Shown here piece by piece: positions 60,101-64,000 of a DNA stretch of 64,000 bases (within the stretch, counting starts at the first letter, position 1; each line of letters begins with the position of its first letter). The notes beneath the pieces were generated by a model, which did not search any database, was not told where the DNA came from, and saw only the letters and a list, made by a program, of their open reading frames with translations. Source of the stretch: Chytridium lagenaria (taxonomy: Eukaryota > Chytridiomycota > Chytridiomycetes > Chytridiales > Chytridiaceae). A program made the translations under genes and the position numbers. The stretch is taken from NCBI GenBank assembly GCA_025449115.1, contig JAHLKC010000079.1, positions 62,001 through 126,000 on the forward strand, in the 5' to 3' direction.

Positions 60101-61074
60101 GACGGATGATGTTTTTTTGAGAGAATTATTAGATAGCGTGGCTGGATCGATCGGCAGGTTTAATTCAAGGTTGTGTAATAGAATTCGAGTGTTGCTTGGA
60201 ACGTGGCACACAACACAGGATCGGACGGACTCGAGGCTTCAGAGTTCAGACACCAGCCTTCCATGACCTCACAAAAGCTGAACTTGCATATCGACGAATG
60301 GCTTGAGCGGCTTCTTACAGCGCGATACATGGCGAGACGGAATGGCCATGATTGGATGCGAATAGCTTTGCTCGCTGGACGGACACCGTTTCCAATCCGT
60401 CGCGTAGTTTCATGGAAATAAAGTTTCCTGTCCATGACGGTAGTTGGGGACGTCAGTTTAGAATCGACGAATCTGTGTCCAGTTATCGTACTAGTTTATT
60501 AGGTTTTGTTTCGTTACTTTCAAGAACGCAATAATAACAAATTATATGCAATGTGTGGGGATGATCGCTCCCGTTTGATCTGAGGTAAGTGTGAGTCTCA
60601 ATTGACAGGAGACAAGTGTGAGGACACTCTTCGCTTTAGTAAATGACTGCCTCTAGAATCAAAGTCAACGTATTTGATGCGAACTACCTTGGCACACTTA
60701 TTGCAATATCATTTGCAGTATTACAGCGGAACCACGGAGATCGTTCCCAGCAGATGCATTCTCTACTGCGGCGATGTGCATGATTCTCGTTTTAAATGAT
60801 GATCCTTAACGCTAAGTGTGTCTACATTCATGGTCAAATAAAAGTTGATCCCTAAGCACGCTCTATTCAAACAACAACTCCTTGCGCTGTGGAGCATCTT
60901 GACCAAATTACCAGATGATCGCTATTGGCCAATGCTGCGCTCAACGATAGATCACTGGCTTGCATCAGCTCATCTCCTCTCAGCTTAACACCGTAAAAGG
61001 CATTCGTTGAGTACTGGACAAAATTTAATTTTTTCAAGAACAAACTTGTTCGAACGAAATTTCAAAGTTCACAG
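60101..61074. other. divergent intergenic region
   Basis: About 970 bp between the ALDH start (-) and the polymerase kappa start (+). Overlapping open frames on both strands (60160-60435) show no motif. It presumably holds both promoters. Confidence 0.45.
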
Positions 61075-64000
61075 ATGGACGAAGAGCTCGAGGCACAGGT
61101 CGAAGACTTTATCGATGACGGCATGGTTGACCATGATCTACACATGCATAATAACATCGAGCCTCTCTCTCCCGTATCGGAGGCCACACCACCTCCTGTT
61201 TTGCTCTCTCCTCAACCTTCATCTCCTTCCGCAGCATTAACCGCAAACGAGGCAACACATCCTGCCGCGTTGGAACCGCTTCACCTGTCACATCCATCAG
61301 CCTCACCATCCGGCAACGGGCAGCCTGCGCCAGAATCTAATGATATCCCGGACTTTTCTATGTATCAAACAGCCCCTGATGTCAAGGACGACGAGGCTGG
61401 TGGAATGGATATGGACCTCGTAGACTCTGTAAAGGATAATAGTAATTTTGAGGACTTGATACCAACGGACGCAGCCACTATCTGCAATGATAGGGATTTG
61501 AAGGAAGCGACAAATGGCGAAAACGGGGTTCCTTCTGCCGAAAATATGCCAATCAAACTTTAATGTCTCGGCTCGTTATGAACCCCAACAAGTCCATTAA
61601 AGGTGAGAAGGGACCATAAACGCTTCTATGCGCTCAAAACGTCTCACGGAAGATTAGGAGGAATTAGTATTTCGGAAGTGCAAAGGATTACTTACGAAGC
61701 GTCCAAGGTTGCCGTTTAGTCGCGAATATTATTTTTTGCTGACTCTTCGCAATAGGGTTCAAAGTTCTTTCAAAGGGAGAAACAAAAAGACGAAGCGTTA
61801 AAAACAAAGATTGCTGCCATGTTGAAACGGAAAGATGCGCTAGATCCCTCGGATATTAAAAAGGCTACCAAGATGGTAGAGTACACTATCAAGGAGCTAG
61901 AAGCGAAAAGGGATCTTTCGAGAATAATCGTTCATGTTGATATGGGTATGGCGATGGTGAAAATTAGGACTATCTTAGTTTTGCAGTTTTCATCATTACT
62001 GACCGTGCCATCTTTATTATCATATTTCAGGATGCTTTTTACTGTGCTGTCGAACAACTAGAAAGGCCAGGCAAGTACTCGCCCAGAATTTTTTGTTGGC
62101 TTCTAATTTGATACCGCCGCTGATAAGCAATAAATTTTAGATCTGAAGGACAAAGCTTTTGCTGTTGGGGTAACATTTTGCTCCATTTATACTTATCAAA
62201 ATGCATCAAACTGAGTAAAAACAGGGGACTGGACAGAGCGGCGTCTTATGCACTGCAAATTACGTTGCCCGGCAAAAGGGTGTTCGCTCAGCACAAGGAT
62301 GTAAGGCTTTAGCTACTTAATCATAGATGTGAGCGTGAGCATTTATATTTATCAGGCCATATCGCACGAGAGCTTTGCCCCGAGCTCATCATTTTGCCAA
62401 CCAATTTTCGCAAGTACCAAGCATTTAGCGAGAAGATTATGAAAATATTGAAGGTTTGAAAATAGTTGTTTGCCGAAGAAATGCATGCTTATTTTTTTGA
62501 TCAGAGATACGATCCAAAAATGCATGCAGCTTCAGTGGATGAGGCATATCTTGACATTACGGATGTCGTTGTCTCATCCGGTCGTCCGGCGGATCACTTG
62601 GTTCAAGATATGCGGAGCGAGATATTTGTGACAACAGGGCTTACTGCTAGTGCTGGTATCGCTGCAAACAAGATGCTAGCAAAGGTGATTTTATTCTTAG
62701 TTTTTCTCCATTCTGAAATATATTGTTTTTGTTCTTTTAGGTGTTCTGATCAAAAACAAACCGAATGGGCAGTTCAGCCTTCCATGCGATCGACAGGCTA
62801 TTCTCGATTTCCTTAAAACTTTGAACGTACGAAAGATCAGTGGTATAGGAAGAGTTGGGAACAAACTTTAAATGCGTTTGGGATTTTTACTTGTGGGATA
62901 TCGTAAGTTTTTTTGTCGTTTTATTTTTATTTTATTTTTTTTGGTTAAAAAAATGATTAATTGATCTCGGATTATCTTATTAGCCTGATAAACTTCCGTT
63001 TTGAGCCTTTGTGTGTTGCCGTCGCTTTTTGCAACTGCCGTGAGTTTGTTTTTTTTCTCTATCGTCTTTCCTTCATTTTTCTGTGCTGATTGAAATTTAT
63101 CAGTTTACGAGCCGCCACGGGTGTTTTTCGAACGTGGTCGAATGGTACGTGATAGATTATGTAAATAGCTGAAATTTTGCTTTAGTCCAGATGCCAAGCC
63201 GCTTTCAAAGGGCCGGGAGACGTAAGGCTTTTATTTCTTAATAATGTACTTACCCCCCCTTTCATTTTAGTACTTTCCAAAAGATTTCCAAGTTCGATTT
63301 CATTTACTCATTTATTTTTTTTTTGAGCCAGTTATTTATCTAATAGCTTAGTTTGAGGATGTGTTGGAGAAGTTAAAGGACGTTGCAAAGGAGCTTGCTG
63401 AAGATTTGGATCTGGAAGATCTTTTAGTGAGTTTGCTTTCATTTGTCCATCATCTCCTTTCCCTTTTGTAATATTAATTATGGATGCTCGTAGGGACGCA
63501 CACTTACTCTGAAAATTAAAAAATCGGATTTTCAATGGTGAGCCGGGCTCGGACTTTCGGCTTCGATTTAAGCTCGTATGAGGATTTATGTCTGTATGGG
63601 GAGGAAGTAGGTTTTGAATTTTTCCAACTATTTTTATAACAGCTAATATTTATTACTCATACCAACTTGTCTGAAGCTGTTATGCAAAGTATACCAGGAA
63701 TTTCCTAATCTCGAGATTCGTCTCCTGGACTTTCCCTCAGCAAACTGTATTATCGCTCCGAACCCCCACAACAAAGTTACAGGTAATTGTATTTAATAGA
63801 ATTGTGGCTATTAACATTTTTTTAATACTAGCAATTGTTCCTAAAGCAAGAACAGAAGCATGAAATGAAGATGGAGCGCGACGTTAAAGTTGAGCAGGAT
63901 GATGAGGTGCTTGAAGTCGAATGTCCAATTTGCCTTAAAAAAATATTGGGGAGGTTGATTGCTGACATTGAGCCACACATTGAATTATGTTTGATGAAAG
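61075..64000 (+). CDS. DNA polymerase kappa (Y-family, DinB-like), 3' end beyond the window
   Basis: Translesion polymerase that extends past bulky lesions. An acidic Ser/Pro-rich N-terminus (MDEELEAQVEDFIDDG) precedes kappa-specific sequence (GISISEVQRITYEASK, GSKFFQREKQKDEALK, LSRIIVHVDM). The catalytic palm is spliced from many small exons: DAFYCAVEQLERP, DLKDKAFAV, GVLCTANYVARQKGVRSAQ, ELIILPTNFRKYQAFSEKI and ASVDEAYLDIT (catalytic Asp-Glu), TASAGIAANKMLAK, then NVRKISGIGRVGNKL (HhH thumb). The little finger (EDVLEKLKDVAKELAEDLD, GRTLTLKIKKSDF) follows. From 63830 the C-terminal region has a Lys/Glu-rich stretch and ECPICLKKI...IEPHIELCL, a C2HC UBZ4-type ubiquitin-binding zinc finger, cut by the window edge. 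About fourteen exons. A base is missing near 61560 where a stop would otherwise separate IKL from MSRL. Confidence 0.9.

Noticed and set aside
60160..60435. 91-codon minus-strand open frame upstream of the ALDH gene
   Set aside because: An opposite-strand open frame covers the same bases and no family resemblance was seen.

Overview
The window is nuclear DNA of an intron-rich fungus. Most genes are cut by many short (about 45-90 nt) GT-AG introns, and the recognisable products are eukaryotic. The set is a class II DAHP synthase, mitochondrial S-adenosylmethionine carrier, PEX7, eIF3i, a nonaspanin, RCC1, a heterotrimeric G-protein beta subunit, a BAR-PH-ArfGAP-ankyrin protein, a BORCS5-like BORC subunit, a GT41 O-GlcNAc transferase, a WBP2-like GRAM protein and DNA polymerase kappa. 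Keeping BORC, OGT and ACAP-type genes next to fungal-type genes suggests an early-diverging, possibly chytrid-like, fungus. That placement is inference from gene content only.

Layout, left to right. 1-1840: DAHP synthase (+). 2115-5751: a fast-evolving acidic protein built partly from tandemly repeated exon modules (-). 6347-9215: TM9SF nonaspanin (-). 9601-11132: eIF3i (-), head-to-head with the SAM carrier 11227-12705 (+). 12937-14132: PEX7 (+). 14326-15553: alpha/beta-hydrolase-fold protein without the usual nucleophile (-), lying 22 bp after the stop of the ArfGAP 15576-18040 (-). 18326-19840: BORCS5-like (+). 20415-20768: a 62-residue protein (-). 21233-22561: WBP2-like (+). 24768-26304: cold-shock-domain protein (+). 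26886-28581: ZNG1/COBW GTPase (-). 28735-29874: SDR (-). 30297-32386: leucine-rich-repeat protein (+). 32854-40965: a very large OGT (+). 41687-43124: G-beta (-). A 3-kb intergenic stretch with degenerate tandem repeats follows. 46118-47873: CaMK-type kinase (+). About 48434-49944: sphingomyelinase-type phosphodiesterase (+). 50911-51412: DUF4050-like protein (+). 52118-53993: RCC1 (-). 54194-57585: coiled-coil protein (+). 57981-60100: fatty-aldehyde-type ALDH (-). 61075 to the right edge: DNA polymerase kappa (+), cut off by the window.

The genes do not form one pathway or a metabolic cluster. Loose themes are membrane traffic (nonaspanin, ArfGAP, BORCS5), signalling (G-beta, CaMK-like kinase, OGT) and housekeeping. 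I saw no transposon, CRISPR array, rRNA or convincing tRNA, and no clear undescribed system.

An overriding caution: nearly every conserved gene needs one or more single-base corrections, often in a homopolymer, to keep its conserved frame. The simplest reading is residual consensus error in the assembly, not pseudogenes. Exon boundaries below were placed by eye from GT-AG sites plus conserved protein motifs.
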